Assembly (NCBI GenBank): GCA_012934845.2 | Contig: WNNJ02001688.1 | Span: forward strand, 1-64,000 | Reading direction: 5' to 3' | Origin: Pomphorhynchus laevis | Taxonomy: Eukaryota > Acanthocephala > Palaeacanthocephala > Echinorhynchida > Pomphorhynchidae | Length of the DNA: 64,000 bases | Part shown: positions 1 through 11,639 of the stretch, piece by piece | How the letters are laid out: each line of letters begins with the position of its first letter | Numbering within the stretch: the stretch's first letter is position 1 | Notes under the pieces: generated by a model | Seen by the model: only the letters and a program-made list of their open reading frames with translations | Told to the model about the DNA's origin: nothing | Databases searched by the model: none | Translations under genes and position numbers: made by a program

Positions 1-2735
1 TTTTATTATTAAAAGGCCTATTTTTTTATTAAAAATATAATTTCTTATCACCGCAATTTCAATTGTTAAAAGTTATAAATTTATTAATTTATTCTACACA
101 TTAATTTTGTCCACAGTTTAATTTTTCATCGAAGAATTGTTTTTATTATTTAATAGCTCATTTAAATGATATTTTTAAGAATTTAGTCACTAATCATTTC
201 AACTTAGCTTTTGTTTGTATTTATCGAAGGTTTTTAAGTTATATGCGATGTTTATCTAAGTTTCTATTAAAAGTTATCTTTGAGGTTCTAATATTTTATT
301 TTCCTTGATGAATTGTATTCAAGCAACTCAAAAGCTTTGATTATTAATTACTTATTTAAATGATATTTTTAAGAATTTCATTTTAAATAAAACTTGACTA
401 AATTAACAAAAAATCATTTTAAGTCAAATAGTAATAAAAATATTATACTAATATTTTTATTTTTGAATATTTTAATATTTTATAATTTTAATATCAAATA
501 TCATGACTTGTTTGGTAGTTTTTCTATAAACTAACATTTTTAAGATATCTAAAATGATTTGAAAATGCTGTCAGGTTTAAAATTTATTTTTTATTAAAAC
601 CAGAAAGGTTCTGCAGTCAACGCGATTTTAAGCTTAAATTTTACGTCAATTACATTTCAACTGTCAATATGTAATTGACAGTTTCATTTTAAATTTTGTA
701 ATATAAGCGATCAATTTGTAATTACTTCCGCTATATATTACTCTACATGCTAGTGACATCGATGTCAGCGCATTTAACCTCGACGAAATTACATGTGCTG
801 GCCCTGTAAAAACTATAAGCTGCTAATTTTATAAAAACGTACTGTGAATGCTTTGTTCTATTCAAATAAAGCAATTGAAGAACATTAAATTGTCAATTTC
901 AAGCATTTAAATAATAATAAAATTATCTATTGAAAGATTATTTATAATCTATTTCTAATTATTATTAAAATTACAATTTATTTATAATTTGAATATTATT
1001 TATTTCGCTTCAAATATATTTTTATGAATATATTTCTAATTGTAATAAAGTTATTTATAACTTACATTTTCGTCGCCACTAATATTCCTCACTATAATAT
1101 TATTCATTAAATGTTATATTAATAATATAATATACATTATCTATGATAAATTTTTATAAAAAATAAAGTATTAATAAAGTATTTATTAATTTTTTTGTTA
1201 TTTATAAAATAATAATCAAAGCATCTTAAAATATTATTAAAATATTATAATTTATTATAATTTATTATAATATAATATACTTATAATATACTATTATTTC
1301 TCTACTTATTATTAACCTTACATTTCGAATAATATATTTGTAAATAATTAAATCATCATTTATTTCTATTAATATTTGATTTGCTAAATCAAATTCTGCA
1401 GCTGTTTGTTCATTACACAAACAATAGGAAATATTGCATCATTTCCCATCAACAAGAAGTGCACGATATATCAAACAACGTTAACTCTAATTTCATTTAG
1501 ATTATAATTTATAGTTTTAAATTTAAATATTTTTATAATTTAAATTTTTGACGCCACAAATATTCTTCACTATAACATTGCAATCGTGTAGAAAACTCAT
1601 ACATTACTAATCTTGTTTTTTAATTAAAACAGAATTTTTAAGATAAAAAATTAATATTCAAATTCATTTTCAGTGCAAAATATGCAGCATCAGTTAAGTG
1701 AACTAATATTTAAGATAAATTCTTAAGTTAAATAGAATTGACTTTTTTAAATGCTATCTTTCAACGTGCTTTTTTAATTAAAACAGAATTTCAAAGAAAA
1801 ATTACATTTAAAATATCACCTACAAATAATATTTGCTATTATCTGATTTATCAGCTATTAATCAGTTAATAAAACGCTATCAAATAAATTTATAAATTTT
1901 TAAAGATTTTTTAATTTTCAAAGTACAAAATATACAACCTTAGCTAATGAACTAATTCACATAAGTAAAATTCATTATGATACGTTATTGTGATTATTTT
2001 CATAAATGCAAAATTTACATTTTTGAAGGACTTTTCAAATTGTAAATTTAATATTATAAATTTTAAAATATAAATTTTGAATTTTTTTATTTTAATAAAC
2101 CTATGCATGTCTTTCTGTACTGTTGCTTTGATCAATTATCCTTAAAATGTAGTTTAAAGTAGTTGATTCTGTTATATCTATTATTTCATTGAATTCTGGT
2201 AATACTCATTTGTAAGAACTTGCCCGTTATTTTCCAATGTTTCAATCGTACTTGATTAGATTTAGTTAGCTGGCAATTACATTTCCGAGCTTTTCTCTTT
2301 CTGACAACTATTCAACTTATCTGATGTTCATTACAGCTGCTACCATCAGTGAATGCAATTACAGTAATGGGGGTGGCACTTTATGCTTTGTTTTAGCATT
2401 AATTAACAGCAACTTGCTTTTTCGCACTTGCCTCCGAGCAAATATCGTCTATAAAAAACAATATTGTTCACTAACAAAGAGATGGTAGATTTTCAAATGT
2501 CACCAACTAAGAGGATCAGAAAATTCAATCTGCTAATTGACTCGACAGATGCGTTGTAGAAAAATAAGACAGAAAGAAAATATTCGCGTCAACAATGTGT
2601 TAGAGTTGTATGGTAAAATGCATGAAACAAAACAAAGCCCTAAAGGCAATGGATTCATATTTAAATAAGACTACGTTTTTGAAAGTACTTACATTGTCTG
2701 CATATTTCCATAGACTATAATGCTGATTTGAATAC
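1..2735. other. AT-rich stretch without recognisable genes
   Basis: Strongly AT-rich DNA with frequent stops in all frames. I see no coding block, tRNA-like box or long repeat. The only long open frame, near 1944-2135 on the minus strand, is low-complexity and lysine/isoleucine-rich, as expected by chance at this composition. Confidence 0.6.
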
Positions 2736-2929
2736 AATAATGATTGAAGACATTAGCTATCAGCATATTAGATCAATCAAATGATCTAGTTCAGAGAGAC
2801 TGTAATCTCTTTAGGCGTGATCACAAACAGACGGAGACTGATGTCTGCGCCAGGTTTACATCAACAGTACATTTTAATGATATTATTAACCTTGTTGTAG
2901 TGCAACTCGAAAATAAAAATTTGGCTCTT

Positions 2930-3606
2930 GAGAGATTAAATTTATTCTTTATATTATTGTGTTGATTTATATATTTTACTATTTTCTGCTTGATGTTATT
3001 TTTATAGTAACCTAGTTTAAAATATGTATCTATTAAATTATTTAAATGATTTTGAAGAAAACCAATATCATTACATATTGTTGCAATTCTTAAAATTTCA
3101 TTATTTAATGTATTATATTTTATATTATATGGTATGCATGAATGCTCATGCAAAAATATGTTTCTTGTAAATTTAAATATGTCATCTTTACGATATAAAT
3201 TAATAGTAGTTTTATATATTTAACTATTTTCTGCTTGATGTTATTTTTATAGTAACCTAGTTTAAAATATGTATCTATTAAATTATTTAAATGATTTCGA
3301 AGAAAACCAATATCGTTACAAATTGTTGCAATTCTTAAAATTTCATTATTTAATGTATTATATTTTATATTATATGGTATGCATGAATGCTCATGCAAAA
3401 ATATGTTTCTTGTAAATTTAAATATGTCATCTTTACGATATAAATTAATAGTAGTTTTAGTTAATGTTAATTTAATGTTCATATCTAGATATACACCTTC
3501 TTTATCATTAATATTGGTTTTGTTAAGAATGAGGCTACTTTAATAAATTTGTTCGCTTATTGAATAAAAATTATTAGAGTTAAATACACATATTTCATCA
3601 ATGTAT

Positions 3607-3608
<2 letters not shown>
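2930..3608 (-). mobile_element. Naiad-type Penelope-like element, two tandem RT C-terminal fragments
   Basis: Two adjacent copies of the same RT thumb segment, about 2935-3217 and 3218-3607, read on the minus strand. Both encode the block NEILRIATICNDIGFL and the following YKNNIKQKIVKYI, which recur in the larger Naiad copies at 44.3-45.0, 60.3-62.6 and 31.7-35.1 kb. The second copy reaches further 5', to the LYRKDDIFKFTRN and NNFYSI region. The pair looks like the head-to-tail, 5'-truncated insertions that Penelope-like elements often make. Its 5' edge stops next to an (AT)n run. No complete domain is present. Confidence 0.8.

Positions 3609-3652
<44 letters not shown>
3609..3652. repeat. 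(AT)n microsatellite
   Basis: About 44 bases of uninterrupted AT dinucleotide. It sits exactly where the Naiad RT fragment loses similarity, just 5' of the codons that would give RYIDD. Naiad elements are reported to favour microsatellites. The run may equally have grown from the AT-rich codons here. Confidence 0.9.
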
Positions 3653-3654
<2 letters not shown>

Positions 3655-3760
3655 AAATGCATACATTCTGATGTATACAAATATACATATTTGTATATAC
3701 ATATACGAAAGAATATACATTAGAATGTATATTTCTAATCTTTATAGATTAGAAATAAGT
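3655..3760. repeat. Cluster of short perfect palindromes
   Basis: Three short inverted repeats follow the microsatellite: TACAAATA/TATTTGTA, AATATACATT/AATGTATATT with a 2-base loop, and ATTTCTAATC/GATTAGAAAT. Together they could extrude as cruciforms. No gene is associated. Confidence 0.6.
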
Positions 3761-5230
3761 TAAGATTTGTTTTTTTACATTTCTTTGTAATAAATCAGCT
3801 GTTATCACCGACTATTACACCTCTTAAGGAAACCTTGTTTTTGCAGAAGCATTGATGTTTCTTGTAACTAACTTAAATTTAAATAAAGCGCACTTTGAGG
3901 CATACAGTTTTAAGGGTTCTGAAATTCTCTTAAAAAATTATTAATTTCGATTACACCATAATTGCTTTTAAAATGTGGTTAAAAAGGAAAGTATTAGCTG
4001 AACAAGACTTTAAAATCTTGAATTATAAATGTGATTTAATTTCCTCGTTTACTGTGATTTCTAAACTCACTATTCATATTTTGCAATTACATTTTAGTCA
4101 TTATAATGGCTAACAGTATTGGAACAAATAAATAATGAATTCTGCCTTCGTTTATTACTAGTCTACGAGTATTTGAGCTAATATTAGTGTTATACTCTTT
4201 GATGTATTTCTTCAACTGCAACAGAAATCCAGGTCGAGATCAATTGGTACTTACTGATCTACCTGGGATAAAGGGCATAGTATACGTCATGTATTCCAAC
4301 TCTATTAAAAAGAAAATGTAAATATTTTGTCTGCACATAGTGTATTATTCATAGACAGACATGTCAAAAAATTTAACTTTTAGATCACTTCTCAACACAC
4401 TGGTATATCATCACCCTATTTTTGTTGATGTTAATAGAAAGAATTTTACAGAAGACCATTTTTTAAATCACTCTATTTTCAAATTTAAAGGTAATAAGAT
4501 GCATTTATCTGTAATATAGGCTATATAAATAAGAAAGACTTTCAATAAAACTTTTTATTAACACGATCATTGAAGTTTAAACCTGCATGCTTTTTGCAAC
4601 CTTCATCGGGAAGCTTAACCCGGAATGTGCCTACCACAGACGCCTAGCCTCCAATGAGGCGTTTCTCATCACTAGTCTCTCATCATTTATTCTACTCATC
4701 ACTACATGGTGGTTTCATACAACTTTGACAGTACTTAATCCTCAGTACACCTTTTAAAGGAATCCACTAAGCGCACGCTTCTCCACCGGTGACCAGCCTT
4801 ACATCTGATATGGTTTGCGTAAGCAGTGGCTTCACATGACAGCACGTGTGCTATCGTTCCTTCCTTCATCAGCATACTAAGGTTGCTGAACAAGCAACAC
4901 GCTGGTATTCAGCTGAAGCACAATGCATTAGCACTGTGCATTGTATAGGCAACGATCACATTGACTTAATGTTGAGTAATTGACTTAATCAATAACTCAT
5001 CATAATAATTACTTGGTCAATATAAGTAATCATTATATCACAAAATGATTCCTCTCAACTCAATGGGTAGCACAGTACAATGAATATATTTCTTTCACGG
5101 TGTATCAATCATATAGCTAAATTAAATTATTATATTTTTAAAATTCTATGATGAATTATATAACTTAATCGTATTTTATTTTTATATTAATCTAATTTCA
5201 TTATTAATTTTATATTTTAATTATAAAATA
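3760..5230. other. Non-coding stretch
   Basis: No coding region recognised. A less AT-rich block lies at about 4600-4980. The motif TAGATCACTTCTCAACACAC near 4380 recurs at 43852 with one change, so part of this is a dispersed repeat. Near 4570-4620 the minus strand reads CCCGATGAAGG and then GTGTTAATAAA. This resembles the hairpin-then-tail ends of some Penelope-like elements, but it is too decayed to assign. Confidence 0.45.
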
Positions 5231-5770
5231 TAAAAATTATACACGATGGGAATTTTGTTGGACCCGCCAAAGAATTGAATAAAGTGCAAGACATGCTTGT
5301 GGAAATTGGACCTCAATATGGCTATGTAGTAAACCCAAAAAATTCAAGCATCACACACATCACAACAATACGGGTAGGTCAAAAATCCTGTTTGAACATG
5401 AAAAGATTTCAATCAATTGTGAAATTGTCAGAATACTTGACACGCCTGTTTGTACGTTGCATTACGTTATACTAGAGGTGAAACAAAAGGTCTTTGGTTG
5501 GTAGACCAAAGATCTTTTGAGCATGCAGCGGATAGTGACGCTCACTCCACATATTTTGCATTCACCAGAGCATTACAATGTCGTTGGACATACCTCATAA
5601 GAACAACGAGATGTGATATCGATTTGTTCACAAAGCTGGCCGTATCGATTGACAACTTTGCTGGTAATGTTTGTGACCACAACTTGACGGAAGAGGATAT
5701 GGTCATATTTGATCTCCCCCCTTACATGGGCGAACTTGGAATCAAACATTCCGTTGTTGCCTCATAACAT
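5230..5770 (+). pseudogene. RLE-type non-LTR retroelement, RT thumb fragment
   Basis: Two overlapping open frames encode a run that matches, by eye, the region after the RT active site in a widespread metazoan retroelement family: KVQDMLVEIGPQYGYVVNPK, then AFTRALQCRWTYLIRT, then DLPPYMGELGIKHS (usual forms: GP.YGY..N..K, AFTHGL.S.WTYL.RT, LP.RLGGLGI). The palm domain with its active-site aspartates is missing upstream, and one frame change lies near 5450. The fragment is about 180 residues of a protein normally over 800. The family name is not certain; the C-terminal part at about 6040-6237 suggests a restriction-like endonuclease (R2-like layout). Confidence 0.6.
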
Positions 5771-6039
5771 GAGAATGAATCTTCAAAGCAATTGTACAGT
5801 CCATTCGATTCAACATAATCACTTTATATTTGTGAGCAATTTCAATCGGACGCAACGAATCAAATAAGGTATTCTAACGTCAATCGGCACGAACTCGCTC
5901 GCTCGGCACTTAAGATAGACAGACCGTACACAAGTCATTCCTTGAATATATCTCGATAAAAAGAGCATCCAATTGTTAAACCTTTCGGCCACTTGAAGAT
6001 TACGGACTTCATCTGACTACAACAGCGTTTCGTGACACA

Positions 6040-6237
6040 ATGTGTTCTGGGGTCGCCACTGAGCCAAGTCTCTCTGGCGTTTCTGACCCAATAAGTTTCG
6101 AAAATGACGAGACAACTCGAAGACCAGACGCGTGTCCTGATATCGTGTGCAGTGGATTGCTCGGTGGTAGGATGGAACGTATGTTTTTTGATGTATATAT
6201 TTTCAATGAAGGATCTCCGTCCTATAATTCGCGATAG
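6040..6237 (+). pseudogene. RLE-type retroelement, C-terminal nuclease-like fragment
   Basis: The 65-residue open frame contains LLGGRMERMFFDVYIFN, close to the motif GFWGGRFE.AFFDVRVFNP that ends the same retroelement family as the RT thumb fragment just upstream. The preceding RRPDACPD aligns with the ARLDI position. With FFDV this gives a PD-(D/E)XK-like pattern, hence the restriction-like endonuclease reading. About 270 bases between the two pieces have no conserved frame, so this looks like an internally deleted, decayed copy. The start codon is not meaningful. Confidence 0.55.
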
Positions 6238-6420
6238 TTAACTGAGTGCTTCGAATATCATGAGAAACGAGAGCAAAGCAAGTACGAAGAAAAGATACGA
6301 GTAGTTGGCCACAGCACCTTCTGCCCCCTAGTATTTGCGTCGACGGGTGGTGCAGGCAGATCAGTAAGTGCAACTCTACGTGTGGTAGCGAGAAACACAG
6401 GTCTGAATTTTCAAGTGTAA

Positions 6421-6735
6421 TAACGTAGCTCCTCACGAAAATTGGAATTGGTCTAGCCGGGTCGATATCACAATGTTTCCGATACTCAATGCACCGGTAC
6501 ATTCGGTCATATATATTAAAATGCAAATCGCACAATGATCTTTTGTTCCTTTTTTTGCAAATCAAATTAATATATTAACATTATTAATATTGGACCCATT
6601 TGCGGGTAACCAATGTTGTATTAAAAAATATTTTAATTGTATATTTTCTTATGAAATTTTGATGCTTTGATTAACAGTGTTCATGTATAAAAATATGCAA
6701 TTATGTATTTTCTATTAATGTTTTTACGCATTTTA
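6421..6735. repeat. Direct repeat, copy 1 (about 315 bp)
   Basis: Shares with 7616-7955 long near-identical runs such as GGTCGATATCACAATGTTTC, GTACATTCGGTC and TATTAACATTATTAATATTG, and both end in a TTTTCTATTA..TTTTA.GCATTTT block. Estimated identity is about 80 percent by eye, with small indels. The two copies flank the minus-strand N-terminal fragment of an RLE-type element. They may be that element's untranslated regions from a head-to-tail arrangement. Confidence 0.75.
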
Positions 6736-6890
6736 TCATCGGATTAGACAATGCACGAAAATGCGGAAGAGATTCACGGAGGCCTGTTTCCTTGCAGTAG
6801 CGATGTTGAATCATCAAACACGATGTCCGTAGAGACAACAAGGAAGACACAAGTGGTACACGGTGAATTTAAACTTGCGTATTAGTACCA
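6736..6890. other. Spacer inside the repeat-flanked RLE fragment
   Basis: Lies between the left direct repeat and the minus-strand coding fragment. No open frame of note. Probably continuation of the same decayed element. Confidence 0.4.
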
Positions 6891-6891
6891 C

Positions 6892-7545
6892 CTAATTGGT
6901 TAGTTCGTGGGGATGTTTAGACCTTAGTTCGAACAAAACTCGATCGTCGAATTGCACTATTTCGTCATCGCTGCTCACTAATCTGATTGCGCCGTGAACA
7001 TCGCTATCTTCGAGTTTTTTCGAAACTCTGCGACAACGATTTCTATTGGCATCGCTACCGTCTACTTTAGTTTCGTTACCGAGTCTGTAACGCTTTCGCG
7101 CCGCAGCGTAATCAACTGACCAGGATGGCATATCAACGAATTTGAGACAGGCCACTTGTATCTTATAAGACAAACTGCGATTGCCTTTTTCCTCAGTTAT
7201 TATTTACATACACGCTAATAACCTTTATTGCGAACATCATCAGTTTGATCCAAGCATCTTCCTTCTGGTAGTCTTTCGCGATATCAGAGAGTATGCTCGA
7301 ATGAATTGTAGTTACCTGAGGCCTGACAGATCTGGGAATCCGTCGCACCAACCGGACTGGTCGCCTCCCGATAAACGAGGTTTCTGATTGCTCTCCTGAA
7401 AGTGTGTTGTCAGCCTGAGCGTCAAGTGATGCTGAATTGTTTATGGAAATAGGAGTTTGACCAGAACCGGGGCAGCCGGGAGATGGTTCATGCCAACCTA
7501 TTCGTCCATTGCAAGTTAAGCAGAAAATTCGACAACACACGCTGC
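6892..7545 (-). pseudogene. RLE-type retroelement, N-terminal fragment
   Basis: Two minus-strand frames, 7540-7193 then 7173-6892. The first holds CCRIFCLTCNGRIGWHEPSP, a possible zinc-finger remnant, then RRIPRSVRPQVTTIHSSIL and DAWIKLMMF. These match the pre-RT block of the same family as the fragment at 5230-5770 (usual form: RIPR..R..AA..L..IL....W..LL.F). The second holds RRVSKKLEDSDVHGAIRLVSSDD and LRSKHP, matching the next conserved block (KLE.GD.KGA.RL..S.D...P..D.....L..KHP). One frame change separates them. It lies opposite in strand to the C-terminal pieces at 5.2-6.2 kb, so two separate insertions or an inversion are needed. Confidence 0.6.
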
Positions 7546-7615
7546 ATTTTACTTTTCTGACACGATCGCATGTTTATGTATATTTTTATTAATTATTTTC
7601 TTATTATTAAGAGAT

Positions 7616-7955
7616 AACGTTGCTCCGTACGAAAATTGTAATTGCTCTAACCAGGTCGATATCACAATGTTTCCGAGTACCGCGGTGCAAATTCAATGCG
7701 GTGGTACATTCGGTCGTAGACATTGAAATGCAAATCGCATGATGATATATTTTTATTTTTTTATTGTAAATCAAATTGATATATTAACATTATTAATATT
7801 GGGCCAATTTGCGGGAAATTAATGTTGTATTAAAGATTAATTATCAAAAAAATATTTTAATAACATATTTTCTTAAGAAATTATGATGCTTTGATAAATA
7901 GTGTTTATGTATTAAAATATACAATTATGTATTTTCTATTATTGTTTTAAGGCAT
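7616..7955. repeat. Direct repeat, copy 2 (about 340 bp)
   Basis: Partner of the repeat at 6421-6735, same orientation, offset about 1.2 kb. It is slightly longer because of small insertions (for example CGCGGTGCAAATTC). It lies upstream of the N-terminal RLE fragment as read on the minus strand. Confidence 0.75.
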
Positions 7956-10050
7956 TTTGAATTTAGAAGATTTCAGAAATACTTTATTGAACAAGCAAAA
8001 TTATTGCCTAAGCATGCTAAGAAAGAAATTATTGATCATAATTTTAACATGTCTGTTGGCCGCTTTTGAATTTATGTTTCTTCTACATAAAATTCGGAAT
8101 GATGAGGTGCGTATTGATATTTATTGATATTTATTCATCAAGGGGATATTTCACTTTGATTGTCCAGCATTTGAATTTTAAATATCAAAGTATGTCTCAT
8201 GTTGATATTTCGTAAGATAAATTACACAGTACATCTTTTCTTAAATAAATAATTAATTTCTATACTTTTTCAGGTGTGATGTATCAAGAATATGCCAACT
8301 TTTTGTCAATTTAAAAGTAAAAATAGCCGCTATTGAAGCATCAAACTAGATATTTGTGTTTTTAAATAAAACTTGCTCTGTTCATTCGGACGGTATCGTC
8401 GAAAGCTATCACTTGTTTCACAGTAAATCTATCGTGTCTATAACGTCCATCAATCTCAAGAAATTTATAATTAATTATATTCAATTACAGCCAATTATAT
8501 TATTGTAAGTACATATTTTCAACTTAAAGATGAAATATAATAACAATAGCAATGAATATGTTATTATAAAGAATAAACTACCGCTATTGAATCATCATAC
8601 TATATATTTCAGTTGTAAAGTAAAAAATATTTCATGTTATTAAATATTAAATATTCTTCGATACCTAACTTAAAAAAATATTTAAATTATTATTCGATAC
8701 GAACAATTATTTTATAGTCTATTTATTATTCTTTTAATTTATTTAAAATCTACTCGATATAGTGTATACTATCCATGTTAGAGATATAACTTATTGAAAT
8801 ATATTCAATAGTATAGACTTTACATAAATTGAATAAAAAATATATCAAAAATATTCGAAATGCATTATTATATATGCTAATAATATATTATATGTTTATT
8901 CGTGTTATATTATGTTATAAATGCATTATAATAATATAGTATTTATTAGAAATGCATTTTTATATGTATATATTATATTATATTCATTGTATATTATATT
9001 TTATAATGTAATATATGTTAATTTTATATTATATTTTAATATATTATATGTATATTCATTAAAAAGACCTCTAAATGCAGTTTTATCGTTCAAATACATT
9101 TTTTATTTCGCGTTTTTCAAAAGATATTATAAAACTAAATCGTAGAAACGAAAAATTATAGATTCCTGTTTATTTTTGAGTAAAATACTTTGTCAAAAAT
9201 TATAATTAAAAAATAAATCAATATATATTACTAGTTTAAAGATCCAAATTGTCCATTAAAAAGGATTTTTAAATTGATGTTTGGTATCTCTCGTGTCAAT
9301 AGTTTCTTCAAAATTGGAAAGCATAAAAAATATGTATAACGTTAGAATTTAGTAATCATTGCTTTAATGAAAAATGTTGACTCATTAGGCAAGTTCAAAT
9401 ATTGGAAGTCAACATAAAATGATCGACACATGGGCTTTAAATATTGAAAAATCAGCTAATTAGGAATGTAGAATTCTTTATATTTACACATGAATGTGAA
9501 TGTATTAGAAACTATTTCATGGGTTTCCAACATTTTATATTTCTAGTTCCAGGTAAAAATTTTATAATTTGATTTCGCAATAACTAAATATTTAAAATTG
9601 CCATTTTGAGATTATGAAAACAGTTAACATTTATTTTGAGGAACCAATTTGCAAAATTCAAGGTTTCAAATCGCCTGAATGAGGACCTTGCATATCTGTT
9701 GCAATCACCATTCGGTTTAAAATCTCTCTTGTACTACATTGTTATTCTTATTTAAGAGTACAATATAATATCTTATTATAATTAAATTAAAACATTCAAG
9801 ATTATATTTAATATTATAACGTAATCTATTAGAAAACATAATTTTTTAAATTACTGTTAAAAAATTATCAGTTAAAAAATTCTTGATTATAAATACTTAC
9901 AAGATAATATATACAAGAATATATACAATATATAAGCGATAATATATACATTATGCGAAGACATCAACACAGAAAATATCTAAGCACAGTACACATCCCA
10001 GTACATAAGACATCCTTTTATATTCAAGCACAAAACACTTGGCTTTATAA
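7956..10050. other. AT-rich stretch without recognisable genes
   Basis: About 2.1 kb with no coding similarity that I can see. The 74-residue plus-strand frame at 8921-9145 is low-complexity (tyrosine, isoleucine, phenylalanine) and looks like chance. No terminal repeats or tRNA boxes seen. Confidence 0.55.
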
Positions 10051-11560
10051 GTGATCACAATCAATCAAATACGATTTATAAACCATTAAACGCTGTCTTA
10101 CATTACGAATTTGCTACTAAACGCGCGATCAGTGCACAGTCTGTTTTCGGCACATGACGCCAATGCAACGATCTAATACGGTGGCATGGTTGGATACCAG
10201 GTGGCACTTGATCGGAGTGGTTACCACCAAAATACGACATCACCTCTTTCGCCTTGCAGAATACGTGTTTTGGATAAGCCGTTCAGCATTTTGCATCGTC
10301 AGACAACGCTCTTAGAATAAAATTATTGGCCCGGAACATTCGAATCGTTCGTTGAATACCACACTGCACAAGATCTGATGTTGCGGCTGAACTCTCTTAT
10401 CTAATGAATACTGTTTCTTCTCATTCTTCAGAGAATCTGCATTGTGGCAATTGCTATGCTTTCCAAATACTGTACTACGACTTCTATAGAAGGTCCCAGC
10501 TTCCACATATTCACCGTAGCTTACATCTACGCTGTGTGAAGCCAGCATTAAATATAACACATCTACCTAGGAAACCACGCGTATCTACTCAGCTCACTCT
10601 CAATACGATAAGAGATGACAAATATCAAATTAGACGAAAACTTGCGAGAAAGTTGAAGAATACGACATTAGAGTGGCATCGATAAAGTATACAGTGGCGC
10701 CACCTTGTTGCCTTACGACCACCTTACCGCTGATGCATTTTAAGCCACGAATCTACCCTTACGGCTAACATCATTTCCTCAACTAACGCTCTTACTCTCT
10801 GAAGAAGCACCTCGTATCGTTACCATTGAATCGTTAAAGTAGGCATTAAAGTTGTATCCACGTTCTACAACGAAAAACACCGACGGACTAAGCTCTCTTC
10901 ACCAACAGGATCTACCCGGTTTTAGCGCTTGCGCGCCCACTAATCGACTCGTCTTATCATTGACGAAATTCATCGCAGTGCGACACAGCAAACAAGTTTA
11001 GAGTAACATTAAAAGCATCATATGTGAAGGCAAGCTGCTATCGTTCTTTAAAGAAGATCGCGGAATTCCAACGATCGCTGTTAGCCTCAAAATTCGACGT
11101 ATAGAAGCTAAGATTGCTTGCTGATTCGACCGTAAGCTTATTGTCGACGCATGTCGCTGTTCAGTTAGGCGTTGGTTCACGGGCATGATGGATGAAGTGG
11201 TGCATGGCCCCAACACGTTTCTACGCTACATTTATCCAAATAACTAGGCGTAAGGTAAGCTGAAATTCTGAAACGCTTTAAACTGCGCAAACTGTGATGC
11301 TATACCGCGATGAGTCACTCGCGACGTACTACAAATCAGCAAGTGATATCGTGCTGTGTTTCAGGTGGTTGTCGGAAAAAAATATCAGAAACGGTAAATG
11401 ACCGACAATTTCAACGCACTTTACCAGTGTATGCTCGATGAAGCAACGACCACGAAAATGAATAAGGTCGTTGAGTGACTCTCCAAATAGAGAAGTGGAT
11501 GACCGAGTAATACAGACCACTTACCAAAGTATGCTCAATGAAGCAACAAGCAAGGAAGAG
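10050..11560. other. Unrecognised block of higher GC, probable decayed element
   Basis: Base composition shifts clearly toward GC relative to both flanks, which suggests former coding DNA or a transferred or mobile element. Several short frames occur on both strands, for example 10404-10685 plus (ends KLARKLKNTTLEWHR) and 11329-11520 minus. None matches a family I know. A short internal duplication is present: the phrase TATGCTC.ATGAAGCAACRA occurs near 11430 and 11530. It ends where the 17-bp satellite begins. Confidence 0.4.
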
Positions 11561-11639
11561 GGTGAATATACTTATAGTATCTTTACTCTATATACAGTAT
11601 ATTAGCTTAACAATAATATGAACGTCACAAAAATATAAA

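Noticed and set aside
6203-6565. 120-codon minus-strand frame
   Set aside because: It overlaps the plus-strand RLE C-terminal fragment and the direct repeat, and its sequence resembles no family. Most likely chance.
6421-7955. LTR retrotransposon with 300-bp LTRs
   Set aside because: No gag, protease or integrase coding lies between the repeats, and the coding that is there matches an RLE-type non-LTR family. Repeats left as unexplained.
8921-9145. 74-codon plus-strand frame as a small membrane protein
   Set aside because: Low-complexity TAT/ATA-derived tyrosine and isoleucine runs, as expected in this AT-rich DNA.
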